NCBI RefSeq assembly: GCF_040436345.1 | Contig: NC_133220.1 | Location: forward strand, 4,392,436 to 4,456,435 | Source of the DNA: Pagrus major | Lineage: Eukaryota > Chordata > Actinopteri > Spariformes > Sparidae | Direction: 5' to 3' | Length of the DNA: 64,000 nucleotides | In this document: one piece after another, positions 23,831 through 34,792 of the stretch | Layout of the letters: every line of letters starts with the position of its first letter | How positions within the stretch are numbered: the first letter of the stretch is position 1 | Position numbers and translations under genes: made by a program | The notes under the pieces: model-generated | What the model was told of the DNA's origin: nothing | Databases searched by the model: none | Seen by the model: only the letters and a program-made list of their open reading frames with translations

Positions 23831-26800
23831 GTGATCTACTCCATAATTGGATATGGGATCTATTGGGACTTGGGATCTAAAGTATGACTTGAAATGGGAT
23901 CTAAAGTATGACTTGAAATGGGATCTAAAGTATGACTGGAAATGGGATCTAAAGTATGACTGGAAATGGGATCTATTGGGACTTGGGATCTTTAGTATGA
24001 CTGGATATGGAATCTATAGTATGACTGGATATGGGATCTATAGTATGACTGGATATGGGATCTATAGTATGACTGGATATGGGATCTATAGTATGACTGG
24101 ATATGGGATCTATAGTATGACTGGATATGGGATCTATTGGGACTTGGGATCTAAAGTATGACTGGATATGGGATCTATTGGGACCTGGGATCTAAAGTAT
24201 GACTGGAAATGGGATCTATAGTATAAATGGATATGGGATCTATTGGGACTCGGGATCTATAGTATGACTGGACTTGGGATCTATAGTATGACTGGACATG
24301 GGATCTATAGTATGACTGGATATGGGATCTATAGTATGACTGGATATGGGATCTATTGGGACTTGGGATCTAAAGTATGACTGGATATGGGATCTATTGG
24401 GACTTGGGATCTAAAGTATGACTGGAAATGGGATCTATAGTATAAATGGATAAGGGATCTATTGGGACTCGGGATCTATAGTATGACTGGATATGGGATC
24501 TAAAGTATGACTGGAAATGGGATCTATTGGGACTTGGGATCTTTAGTATGACTGGATATGGGATCTTTAGTATGACTGGATATGGGATCTTTAGTATGAC
24601 TGGATATGGGATCTATAGTATGACTGGATATGGGATCTATAGTATGACTGGATATGGGATCTATAGTATGACTGGATATGGGATCTATAGTATGACTGGA
24701 TATGGGATCTATAGTATGACTGGATATGGGATCTATAGTATGACTGGATATGGGATCTATTGGGACTTGGGATCTAAAGTATGACTGGATATGGGATCTA
24801 AAGTATGACTGGATATGGGATCTAAAGTATGACTGGATATGGGATCTATAGTATGACTGGATATGGGATCTATAGTATGACTGGATATGGGATCTATAGT
24901 ATGACTGGATATGGGATCTATAGTATGACTGGACTTGGGATCTATAGTATGACTGGACTTGGGATCTATAGTATGACTGGACTTGGGATCTATAGTATGA
25001 CTGGACTTGGGATCTATAGTATGACTGGACTTGGGATCTATAGTATGACTGGATATGGGATCTATAGTATGACTGGACATGGGATCTATAGTATGACTGG
25101 ACATGGGATCTATAGTATGACTGGATATGGGATCTATAGTATGACTGGATATGGGATCTATAGTATGACTGGATATGGGATCTATAGTATGACTGGATAT
25201 GGGATCTATAGGGACTTGGGATCTAAAGTATGACTGGATATGGGATCTATAGTATGACTGGATATGGGATCTATTGGGACTTGGGATCTAAAGTATGACT
25301 GGAAATGGGATCTATAGTATAAATGGATATGGGATCTATTGGGACTCGGGATCTATAGTATGACTGGATATGGGATCTAAAGTATGACTGGAAATGGGAT
25401 CTATTGGGACTTGGGATCTTTAGTATGACTGGATATGGGATCTTTAGTATGACTGGATATGGGATCTTTAGTATGACTGGATATGGGATCTTTAGTATGA
25501 CTGGATATGGGATCTTTAGTATGACTGGATATGGGATCTTTAGTATGACTGGATATGGGATCTTTAGTATGACTGGATATGGGATCTATAGTATGACTGG
25601 ATATGGGATCTATAGTATGACTGGATATGGGATCTATTGGGACTTGGGATCTAAAGTATGACTGGAAATGGGATCTAAAGTATGACTGGAAATGGGATCT
25701 AAAGTATGACTGGATATGGGATCTATAGTATGACTGGATATGGGATCTATTGGGACTTGGGATCTAAAGTATGACTGGAAATGGGATCTATAGTATAAAT
25801 GGATATGGGATCTATTGGGACTCGGGATCTACAGTATGATTGGATATGGGATCTATTGAGACTTGGGATCTATAGTATGATTGGATATGGGATCTACTCC
25901 ATAATTGGATATGGGATCTATTGGGACTTGGAATCTAAAGTATGATTATATAGGGATCTATAGTATGACTGGATATGGGATCTATAGTATGACTGGATAT
26001 GGGATCTATTGGGACTTGGGATCTAAAGTATGATTGGAAATGGGATCTATAGTATGACTGGATATGGGATCTATAGTATGACTGGATATGGGATCTATAG
26101 TATGACTGGATATGGGATCTATTGGGACTTGGGATCTAAAGTATGACTGGAAATGGGATCTATAGTATGACTGGATATGGGATCTATAGTATGACTGGAT
26201 ATGGGATCTATAGTATGACTGGATATGGGATCTATAGTATGACCGGATATGGGATCTATTGGGACTTGGGATCTAAAGTATGATTGGAAATGGGATCTAA
26301 AGTATGATTGGATATGGGATCTATAGTATGACTGGATATGGGATCTATAGTATGACTGGATATGGGATCTATAGCATGACTGGATATGGGATCTATTGGG
26401 ACTTGGGATCTATAGCATGACTGGATATGGGATCTATTGGGACTTGGGATCTATAGTATGACTGGAAATGGGATCTATAGTATGACTGGATATGGGATCT
26501 ATAGTATGACTGGATATGGGATCTATAGTATGACTGGATATGGGATTTATATTATGACTGGATATGGGATCTATAGTATGACTGGATATGGGATCTATAG
26601 TATGACTGGATATGGGATCTATTGGGACTTGGGATCTAAAGTATGACTGGAAATGGGATCTATAGTATGACTGGATATGGGATCTATAGTATGACTGGAT
26701 ATGGGATCTATTGGGACTTGGGATCTAAAGTATGACTGGATATGGGATCTAAAGTATGACTGGATATGGGATCTAAAGTATGACTGGATATGGGATCTAT

Positions 26801-26840
26801 AGTATGACTGGATATGGGATATATTGTATGATGGACTATT
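23831..26840 (+). repeat. Minisatellite array 1, 24-bp unit, about 3 kb
   Basis: The core unit is 'atgactggatatgggatcta' + 'tagt' (24 bp), repeated roughly 120 times. Variants have tttagt, aaagt, gaaatg or gacttg. A shorter 'tattgggacttgggatcta' spacer breaks the run at intervals and gives a higher-order pattern. The rare marker 'tataaatgg' recurs at 24222, 24441, 25318 and 25794, and the 24441 and 25318 neighbourhoods are near-identical segments (offset 877 bp). Because 24 is divisible by 3, the array is open as (MTGYGIYS)n; there is no sign of a gene. Confidence 0.95.
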
Positions 26841-26841
26841 G

Positions 26842-28733
26842 CGTTTTGGGTTTGTTGTATTATTGGGTTTTGGGTTTGTTGTATTATTGGGTTTTGGGTT
26901 TGTTGTATTATTGGGTTTTGGGTTTGTTGTATTATTGGGTTTTGTGTTTGTTGTATTATTGGGTTTTGGGTTTGTTGTATTATTGGGTTTTGTGTTTGTT
27001 GTATTATTGTACTCTGGTTTTGTTGTATTGTAGCAGTTTGGGTTTGTTGTATTGTAGCAGTTTGGGTTTGTTGTATTGTAGCAGTCTGGGTTTGTTGTAT
27101 TGTAGCAGTTTGGGTTTGTTGTATTGTAGCAGTTTGGGTTTGTTGTATTATTGTATTTTAGGTTTGTTGTATTATTGTATTTTAGGTTTGTTGTATTATT
27201 GTATTTTAGGTTTGTTGTATTATTGTACTCTGGGTTTGTTGTATTATTGGGTTTTGGGTTTGTTGTATTATTGGGTTTTGGGTTTGTTGTATTATTGGGT
27301 TTTGGTTTTGTTGTATTATTGGGTTTTGGGTTTGTTGTATTACTGCAGTTAGGGTTTGCTGTATTACTGCAGTTAGGGTTTGCTGTATTACTGCAGTTAG
27401 GGTTTGCTGTATTACTGCAGTTAGGGTTTGTTGTATTACTGCAGTTAGGGTTTGTTGTATTACTGCAGTTAGGGTTTGTTGTATTACTGCAGTTAGGGTT
27501 TGTTGTATTGTTGGGTTTTGTGTTTGTTGTATTGTTGGGTTTTGTGTTTGTTGTATTGTTGGGTTTTGTGTTTGTTGTATTGTTGGGTTTTGTGTTTGTT
27601 GTATTGTTGGGTTTTGTGTTTGTTGTATTGTTGGGTTTTGTGTTTGTTGTATTGTTGGGTTTTGTGTTTGTTGTATTGTTGGGTTTTGTGTTTGTTGTAT
27701 TATTGTACTCTGGTTTTGTTGTATTGTAGCAGTTTGGGTTTGTTGTATTATTGTCTTTTGGGTTTGTTGTATTATTGTCTTTTGGGTTTGTTGTATTATT
27801 GTCTTTTGGGTTTGTTGTATTATTGTCTTTTGGGTTTGTTGTATTATTGTATTTTAGGTTTGTTGTATTATTGTATTTTAGGTTTGCTGTATTATTGCAG
27901 TTTGGGTTTGTTGTATTATTGTACTCTGGGTTTGTTGTATTATTGCAGTTTGGGTTTGTTGTATTATTGTATTTTGGGTTTGTTGTATTATTGCAGTTTG
28001 GGTTTGTTGTATTATTGTATTTCAGGTTTGTTGTATTGTTGTCTTTTGGGTTTGTTGTATCATTGTATTTTGGGTTTGTTGCAAGATTGCATTTTGGGTT
28101 CGTTGCAAGATTGCATTCTGGGTTCGTTGCAAGATTGCATTTCGGGTTCGTTGCATCATTGCATTTCGGGTTTGTTGCATCATTGCATTTTGGGTTTGTT
28201 GCATCATTGCATTTTGGGTTCGTTGCATCATTGCATTTTGGGTTTGTTGTATCATTGCATTTCGGGTTTGTTGCGTCATTGCATTTTGGGTTTGTTGCAT
28301 TATTGCATTTTGGGTTTGTTGCATTATTGCATTTTGGGTTTGTTGCATTATTGCATTTCTTGTTGTTATAGTCTTTTGGGTTTGTTGCGTGATTGCATTC
28401 TGGGTTCATTGTATAATTGTATTTCAGGTTCGTTGTGTTATTGTAATTCGGGTTTGTTGTATTATTGGGCTCCTTGTATTATCGTATTCCGGGCTCCTTG
28501 TATTATTGGGTTTGTTGTATTATTGTATTTTGGGTTTGTTGTATTATTGTATTTTGGGTTTGTTGTATTATTGTATTTTGGGTTTGTTGTATTATTGTAT
28601 TTCTTGTATTATAGCATTTTGGGTTTGTTGTATTATCGTATTTTGGGTTTGTTGTATTATTGTATTTCTTGTATTATTGTATTTTGGGTTGGTTGTATTA
28701 TTGTATTTCTTGTATTACTGTATTTTGGGTTTG
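26842..28733 (+). repeat. Minisatellite array 2, 24-bp unit, about 1.9 kb
   Basis: The core unit is 'tattattgggttttgggttt' + 'gttg' (24 bp), with blocks of variants: tgtagcagtttggg, tactgcagttaggg, tgttgggttttgtg, tattgtcttttggg and, from about 28080, tgcattttggg with gcatcat or gcaagat. About 78 units abut array 1 with no unique DNA between. The strand is T/G-only over long runs. Several frames on both strands stay open across it, including a 596-codon reverse frame (26619-28409) translating to (TNPKxNNT)n-like octapeptides. These have no promoter, splice or domain support. Confidence 0.95.
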
Positions 28734-28739
28734 CTGGCT

Positions 28740-29279
28740 GTAGGAATGTTGTTCTGCATGTCGCATTTGATCAACTACATAACTAACAAAAAACATTGCA
28801 ACAGTGCAACATGTTTTTTGGACAACCTCATATGACTTCCTGTTAACAAAGAGAGCAGACAATGTTAATGGGAAAGTGAAAACAAAAAGGAGAGAGAGAC
28901 AGAAAAGCGAGGAAGGCCATTGTGCATGCATTAAGGAGGACAAAGCACCAGTATGTAATGTAGGCATTCTGTTAAACTAAATCTGTCGAAAGATAGATGA
29001 TTTTTGAGTCTCATTCTCAAGTCATCAAATACCGCCCCCTGCCTGCCACAGGTACACACCACTATCATTTTCACTTTCTGGGATACTAGGATTATTCATG
29101 GAGGCTTGAGTTGTTCACAGTAAGGGAACGTTTTTAATATTCATACATTTTTTATTGTGTTTTTATATTTCAGATTTTTATTTTTTATATTTACTTTACA
29201 TATTTTTAAATATCTATATTTATCCTGTAGCTGTTAAAACAGTCCTTTAAATCCTGCGGGTTTTGAGGTGGGGCATAAG
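28740..29279. other. Non-coding stretch, nothing recognised
   Basis: AT-rich after the array end. No gene or clear repeat. Confidence 0.45.
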
Positions 29280-29615
29280 CCTGCCCTGATTGGTCAGTTC
29301 ACATAGGCCTGAGCCACCACATATTAACACGTCTGCGGTGAGACACGTCTCAGTTTGCTGCACTCCTACCATGAATATGACCACAAGAACTGCTTCTAAA
29401 CCAAACTAACCAACAACCACTGACGAGAAACCTTCCCCGGGTTGCACTTCTTGAAAGAAGGATATATCTGAAATATCTGTTTGCAGCATATCCTCTGAAC
29501 CCAGTGGGTTCAGATCACACAGGCCTGAGGAACCACAAATTATAACGTCTCCCGTCAGTTCTGCTATTGCTGCACTTCTACCATAACTATGCCCACAAAA
29601 ACTGCTCATAAACCA
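29280..29615. repeat. Direct duplication of about 105 bp
   Basis: 29297-29402 and 29511-29615 share 'aggcctgag', 'ccacatattaacacgtct' or 'ccacaaattataacgtct', 'ctgcact..taccat', 'atg.ccacaa.aactgct' and 'ataaaccaaa' in the same order with about 75-80 per cent identity by eye. Origin unknown. Confidence 0.5.
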
Positions 29616-29619
29616 AAAA

Positions 29620-30590
29620 CATCACCACCGCACAATCGCATGTCAGAGAAGGTATATGATCCTTATTAGTGCCCTACTGGGCAGTGAGACAGAGGTAAGC
29701 GTTACAGCTTTGTAATGATCTTTGTATGGTGTTATCAAAGTTGCATACAGCTGCAAAGTAAATGAATTCCTGCAATATGATCATTTCTTTTTTACTACAG
29801 AGCTTCAACGTTATCTTCAAGGCAAAGGCATCCACACTACCTTGTTACTGGGCTCGCTGGTGAACCAACACTGGCGACAGGTGAGGGCAATGAACCAACT
29901 GCTGGCGTCAGGCTAGCTTCTACCGTGGCCCTGAGCTTGTCCCTAGCCAGGCCAACGTGCGTCCACTTCGGCCTAAACTAAACACGCACACTTCAGGCAC
30001 GCTTCTACCAACAAGGCCTCTGTAACCAGAGACTCTGTATGCTGGCGGGAACGCACAAAGGCTCATAGGATACGCTATCACCAATACCAGTCAGCTGAAC
30101 AAAGCTCCTGCTTCTGCCATTGCCTGTGTGGCCACAGCTTACAGCGTAAAGGACAGCTCAAGGACATTTGCCATGCAAGATAACAGAACTCCAGTCAAGC
30201 TAGCCTGTAACTAACAATGATAACACCAGGTTTGCCTAAAGGACCACTAATGTCTGAATTGCTGGTACTAAACTTTTGCGCCTAGAACTCTACAGCGGTG
30301 AGCTGGTTGACGTAGCTTGCCGGGCTAACAACGTTATCCTGAGATGCTCCATACCACAAGGCCTCCGACAGATAAGAATGATGAGGTTAATGTACAATAA
30401 TCTAAAACAACCTGGGAGGGTCCTGGTTCTCAAAAGAGACAATAAGCTGAAGAAGACAGGAGTCTCTCTTCAGTGGTTGTTGAGGCTATCCACCAAAAGA
30501 GTAAAGAGCTATTGCCAGCCACAAAAGCTGCACAACAATACGGCAGTTAACAACACCTGAATGCTTTAATTTGATGTCATGTAAATATGT
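29620..30590. other. Unidentified stretch with decayed coding-like texture
   Basis: Base composition is more even here than around it. Frames at 29722-29916 and 30276-30560 (94 codons, + strand) read like ordinary protein rather than low complexity, but I match them to no family and see no consistent splice sites. It could be a decayed retrocopy or transposon coding region, or chance. Confidence 0.25.
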
Positions 30591-30597
30591 AACATGC

Positions 30598-31340
30598 ATA
30601 TACCAGCCACAACATTAAAACCACTGACATGTGAAGTAAATAACATTGATTATCTTGTTATAATGCCACATTCTGCTGGGAAACCTTGAGTCCTAGCATT
30701 CATGTGGATGCCTCTTTGACATGCACCACTCACCCACACACTGTTGCAGAGCAAGTACACCCCCCATGGCAATGATACTATCCAATGGCAGTGGCTCCCC
30801 AGCAGGATAACGCGCCTGAAACACTGCAAAAACTGCTCAGGAACGACCCGAGGAACCTGACAAAGAGCTTAAGGTGTCAAACTGGCCTCTAAATTCCCCA
30901 GATCCCAATCCAACTGAGCATCCAAAGGATGTACTGAGCCAAGAACAATCCATGGGGGCCCCAACATGGATGGGACTTGGCTCTGGCACATCCCACGGAT
31001 GCTCAGTTGGATTGAGATCTGGGTAATTTGGAGGCCAGTTTGACACCTTGAGCTCTTTGTCACGTTCCTCTGACCATTCCTGACCAGGTCTGCAGTGTTG
31101 CAGACGCACTGTCCTGCTGGGGAGCCACTGCCATCAGGGCGTGTCACTGCCATGAGGGGGTGTACTTGGTCTGTAACAGTGTTTGGGTGGGTGGCGCTTG
31201 TCAAAGAGGCATCCACATGAATGCCAGGACTCAAGGTTTCCCAGCAGAACATTTGATTGCAACGAAATGATCAATGCTCACTTCACCTGTTGGTAGTTTT
31301 AATGTTTTCTACCAATATAACAATACACTGATCAGTATAT
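30598..31340. mobile_element. Palindromic (head-to-head) Tc1/mariner-like element
   Basis: The left arm 30598-30961 and right arm 30962-31340 are inverted copies of one sequence, with centre 'gggggcccc' near 30955-30963. Each arm carries 'ctgctgggaaaccttgagtc', 'catgtggatgcctctttgac', 'gctccccagcaggat' or 'gctccccagcaggac', and 'tggcctc.aaatt'. The outer ends carry the 'cacaacattaaaaccac' type inverted repeat; the right one has a short insertion. The right arm, read on the minus strand, still encodes WPPNYPDLNPTEHPWDV, the catalytic-region signature of Tc1/mariner-type transposases (usual form W-P-x-N-S-P-D-L-N-P-I-E). It is fragmentary and not functional. Confidence 0.7.
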
Positions 31341-31747
31341 GTTTACAGAAACATGTGATTTATGTTACAATCTCTTTGGAATGGCTGGTTTACCTATTCA
31401 AGATAATATAATTTGATGCAGAAATGGCAGTAAAAATGGTCAAGAACATTAATTTATGCACAAATTCTTTCTCCTCAGGATTATGTGAACTGGGAAACAC
31501 TGCTGTAAAAGACACTAAATGGCCTTTGTATGTATGAAATATGCTACACACATAAAAAAAGTCTCACCTTGCCTAACATAAACTACTGTATCAGTCTGGG
31601 TGTCTCAACAGTGACACTGTAGCAGAGTCTGCCAACTGTCAGTATTCAACAACCTGTGAATGAGACTCAATCAACTATCCTCCAGAATCACTTCCTGACC
31701 CTTGTGTGTTTATTAACAGCAACTGACAAATCTTGCTTGCTCTGCCT

Positions 31748-31924
31748 TTATTTTGCCACTTCCATGAACACATCCTCGACCAGTGGGATCCACTGCAGGC
31801 ACTTACCTTTCTTTGGTCTCTGTAAGACCTGGTATCCCTCCTCTCCGGATCTGATCGCCACACAGGTCAGAGTTCGTTCCACTTGAAGTAGCTTCTTCAC
31901 CGGCTTTCTGTGCAGTTCTGAACA
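31748..31924 (-). CDS. Candidate small or terminal exon of an unidentified minus-strand gene
   Basis: On the minus strand, 31924 to 31748 is open and reads ELHRKPVKKLLQVERT..., TCVAIRSGEEGYQVLQR..., ending IPLVEDVFMEVAK and a TAA that overlaps an AATAAA (31747-31752). That amino-acid texture is protein-like. An acceptor-like 'ttcag' lies at its start. A strong donor (AAAG|GTAAGT, boundary at 31807) also lies inside, so it may instead be an internal exon spliced there, or the terminal exon read through. A second frame from an ATGATG near 31933 is also open. I do not recognise the protein. It may belong with the promoter and exon at 34374-34490. Confidence 0.35.
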   Translation of the reverse strand, partial: CSELHRKPVKKLLQVERTLTCVAIRSGEEGYQVLQRPKKGKCLQWIPLVEDVFMEVAK

Positions 31925-32219
31925 CTAAAGTCATCATGCCAGGGCTCACAGGAACACAGCAGACAGGTCCCACTGTTCACCGAGGGAGAGAAGAAAGCAC
32001 TTAAATATAACATCATGACTACGTGTCTCCACAGAGACATAGAAATACATCAAAAATAAAGCATGAAGACATTAGGAAAATATAAGAACTGCATTTAAAA
32101 GACAGTAGAAATAGAAAGCAAAAAATAAATAGTTACAGATAAAAAAAATGCATCTAAAAAACAACCAAAACAAAGGCAATAAAGTTATACTGTATATTAA
32201 AAAGAAGATATGAATCTAC

Positions 32220-32520
32220 TTATTTGAAAGCCACAGTGAACAACAATGTTTTAAGCCCTGATTTAAACGAGCCAACAGTTTTAGTGGACCCCATCTCTTC
32301 AGGAAGCACAGAAACTAAACACTGCTTCACCTTACATGGTTTTGATCCTGTCCCATATAACCTGAGGGGTCTGGATGCTTCCTTACGTACATATAAATCA
32401 GAGATGTATTCAGGCCTGAGAACATTTACTGCTTTATAGACAAGTTATAAGATTTTAAGGTCTATGCTTCCTATCCACACAGGAAGCCAGTGCAGTGAGT
32501 TAAAAACACAATAACCAGAA
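32220..32520. repeat. Dispersed repeat, LINE 3'-region type
   Basis: Blocks such as 'ctgcttcaccttacatgg', 'cctgagaacatttactgctt', 'tataagattttaa' and 'ggaagccagtgcagtga' are characteristic of a common fish repeat related to non-LTR retrotransposon tails. Confidence 0.45.
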
Positions 32521-32735
32521 CTTCTGTCTGAACTCATCTGAGACAAACACACAGAAACCGTTCTGTGCGGACTACAACAAAACTGCATATTGTGTGTTAA
32601 AACTACTTTTGCTGCTCAAAATGACTTTCTACCTGTCTGCTTCATGACGTTATAGGCGACACTCTTATGTATGTTTCAAAATTTGGTTACATCAAAAACT
32701 TTTTCTTACAGTATATCGCCACATAACTAACTTTC

Positions 32736-33014
32736 TTGTGTTTTGTAGGAAAACGATTGTTGAATCTTTTTTTTTTCCTTTCTCTTTTGGATTATGGGGA
32801 TGTGATTTATCTGCATGCATCTGCATCTTCTCTTAAGCCCCTGGTTGCTGTCTGTCACTCTGCTGTCAGGTTTATTTACAGGGATGCTCATCACTGCTTA
32901 CTGTCCAGTGAAACCCACAAATCTCCACGTAAGCTAAATAAAGTATTTAAAAAACCCTCTTGGATTAGCTGGAGAGTGCATGATCAAAACGCTGAAAACA
33001 GGCTGTATTTCTGA
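32736..33014 (+). pseudogene. LINE reverse-transcriptase C-terminal fragment
   Basis: The frame encodes SLLDYGDVIYLHASASSLKP, then VAVCHSAVRFI and HHCLL. The pattern LDYGD-(I/V)-Y-x-H-A..L-K-P-L-x-A-V-x-H-S-A-(L/V)-R-F-I is a hallmark of the region after the reverse-transcriptase core in fish LINE elements. Only about 60 residues remain, with frame decay on both sides. Confidence 0.65.
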
Positions 33015-34373
33015 CTTTTTTTACAGATATGTGTCTCTCCCAGTGACCTACAAACACATGATCTCATACAATATGATGCACTGCTGTAGACTAAACTAGT
33101 CAACAGTTTATAAAGGAGTTAATATTAGCTCAACATTAAACATCTACAGCCATTATATGACACATACACATTAAGGCAGCAGTAATAAACATCCAAAAAC
33201 ATCTGATATAATGGTCAAACACTGACAAGGAGCATTTTACTGCAACATCCATCCTTTTTCTTTTTATACTTCAAGCAGCCATTTTAATTAGGTAATACCT
33301 GCACCATAGTTTTAATACAGCAGTTACCATGAGCAAAATAGGAGCAACCTCCACGTTTTTCAATTCATAGATAACAACACGGAATATTTTAATGATACAT
33401 CGATCCTCTTGGTCACCTTATATTCAGAGCTTCTCCAGATATTCAGGGCTAACGATGGTGTCATTAACATGTTATACAGCAAGGTCACGGCCACACACGG
33501 ACACACACACACACAGCTCAACGGACTGTTTAGCTAACAAGCAAACCTGTCTGTAGAAACACGACGGGGAAATAACTCAGAACAGCCCTTTACACTGTCA
33601 ACACCCGGTTCATGTGTCCTTACTAGTTGTTAAAAGCAGCTGAGCCGCTGGTTACGGGTTTTACCAAACCCCACAGTGAAACTGCAACAACTTTAAAGTC
33701 AGCTAGCTAACAGCGGCGACAACACCTCCATCCCTTCACTTCAAACTTTACATTCAACATTAACCAGGTTTCACCCCGACTTTACCGAAACGAGCGACTG
33801 ACTGCGACAGTGCCCCAAATTGAATGTATTGTGGTGTCATTCATGTAATAAACACAGCAGAAAAAAACATCAAAATCACAATGGAGGTTTGGTGTATCGG
33901 AAAACACCGCGTTTATCACTGACTTTATTACGATGTGTTTAGAGGATTATGTACAAACCGAATTTACCTTAAACACTTTACAGTTTGATGAGAAGTCTCC
34001 GGCTTCGTGTTCAGAGTTTTTCAGTCACATAATAAGTGAAAACAAAACTAAGGATATGAGAGTGAGGCTGGCCCCCGGGCTGTGGTAACAGGAGGCTGGA
34101 GCACCGCAGATACTGTACATTGTTCAACTTGCCTGGGTTTAGCTCAGGTAATAAGCCAATTAGTGCAAGCTCACCTCAGTAAAAGCTAATGTTAGTTTAA
34201 TATCCCCTGTACTTGTTACTTGAGAGGGCTGTAATAATGACCGATCTAAGCCTTCAGGACTGGATTCAAGTCAATCAATGTTAAAATCCCTCCAACTCCC
34301 ACACGGAGATACATGTAACTTTCCTGAGCAGGTAATTGTACAAACAAACATTAACACAGCAAAGTTTACTCAC
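33015..34373. other. Probable intron or intergenic stretch left of the E2F-site promoter
   Basis: Moderately CpG-containing from about 33480 to 33830. On the minus strand a weak donor-like site (TTTAAG|GTAAAT) occurs near 33977, which might close a small exon, but no coding frame supports it. A short (CA)n lies near 33500. Confidence 0.3.
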
Positions 34374-34490
34374 CTCAGGTCCTCGGAGAAGCGGTGGGGG
34401 ATCCGTCCGGTCAGCAGCTACCTTTAATTATTTACATTTTTGGCGCCAATCGCCTGCCGTAAACCCTGAGATTGGAAATTTTGGCGCGAA
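34374..34490 (-). promoter_or_regulatory. E2F/CCAAT promoter and probable first exon on the minus strand
   Basis: Two E2F-type sites (TTTTTGGCGCC, 34437-34447; TTTTGGCGCG, 34479-34488) and two CCAAT motifs (34446-34450; ATTGG, 34471-34475) cluster in a CpG-rich patch, the usual layout of cell-cycle-regulated vertebrate promoters. On the minus strand a good donor (CTGAG|GTGAGT, exon end at 34374) follows about 70 bp after the motifs. No ATG opens a useful frame in this exon, so it would be 5' UTR. It could also serve the + strand exon at 34793. Confidence 0.5.
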
Positions 34491-34792
34491 CCGGATGCTG
34501 TCGCCACTGAGCCTGTGGGCGGGGCTTACTTTACGACAGCACCTGAGTGACTGTTATCTAGCAGCCATAGCTTCCTAACTATTGACAACATTAAGGAATA
34601 ATACATACATACACTTCTGGTTAGGAAAGTTTTCTTTAACTTTTCGCTGATTAATTAAAAAAAACAATTAATCCGCGCTAGAATGACATCACAATATCAG
34701 GACCCCCCTTCAATCTCCAGCACATTGGACTATCCCATCTTACTGCGCATGTGCGGAAATGATCTACAAAACTAGCGAAACAGACCGCGCGA

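Noticed and set aside
27340..27500. TTAGGG inside array 2, suggesting an interstitial telomere
   Set aside because: TTAGGG appears once per 24-bp unit within gcagttagggtttg, not as consecutive hexamers, and only in one variant block.
22450..28733. Regularly repeated blocks that could suggest a CRISPR-like array
   Set aside because: Repeats are contiguous without unique spacers, no cas-like genes are present, and the genome is clearly vertebrate.
23847..28835. Long open frames of 85-596 codons on both strands, e.g. (MTGYGIYS)n and Asn/Thr/Pro or Leu/Tyr-rich repeats
   Set aside because: They follow directly from tandem units of 24 bp, occur in several frames at once, and have no start context, domain or splice support.
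29340..29610. Minus-strand peptide like T-A/G-D-V-I-I-C-G-S-S-G-L-C, resembling a flavin-binding N-terminus
   Set aside because: It is short, occurs in both copies of the local duplication in differently broken frames, and the following residues match no monooxygenase.
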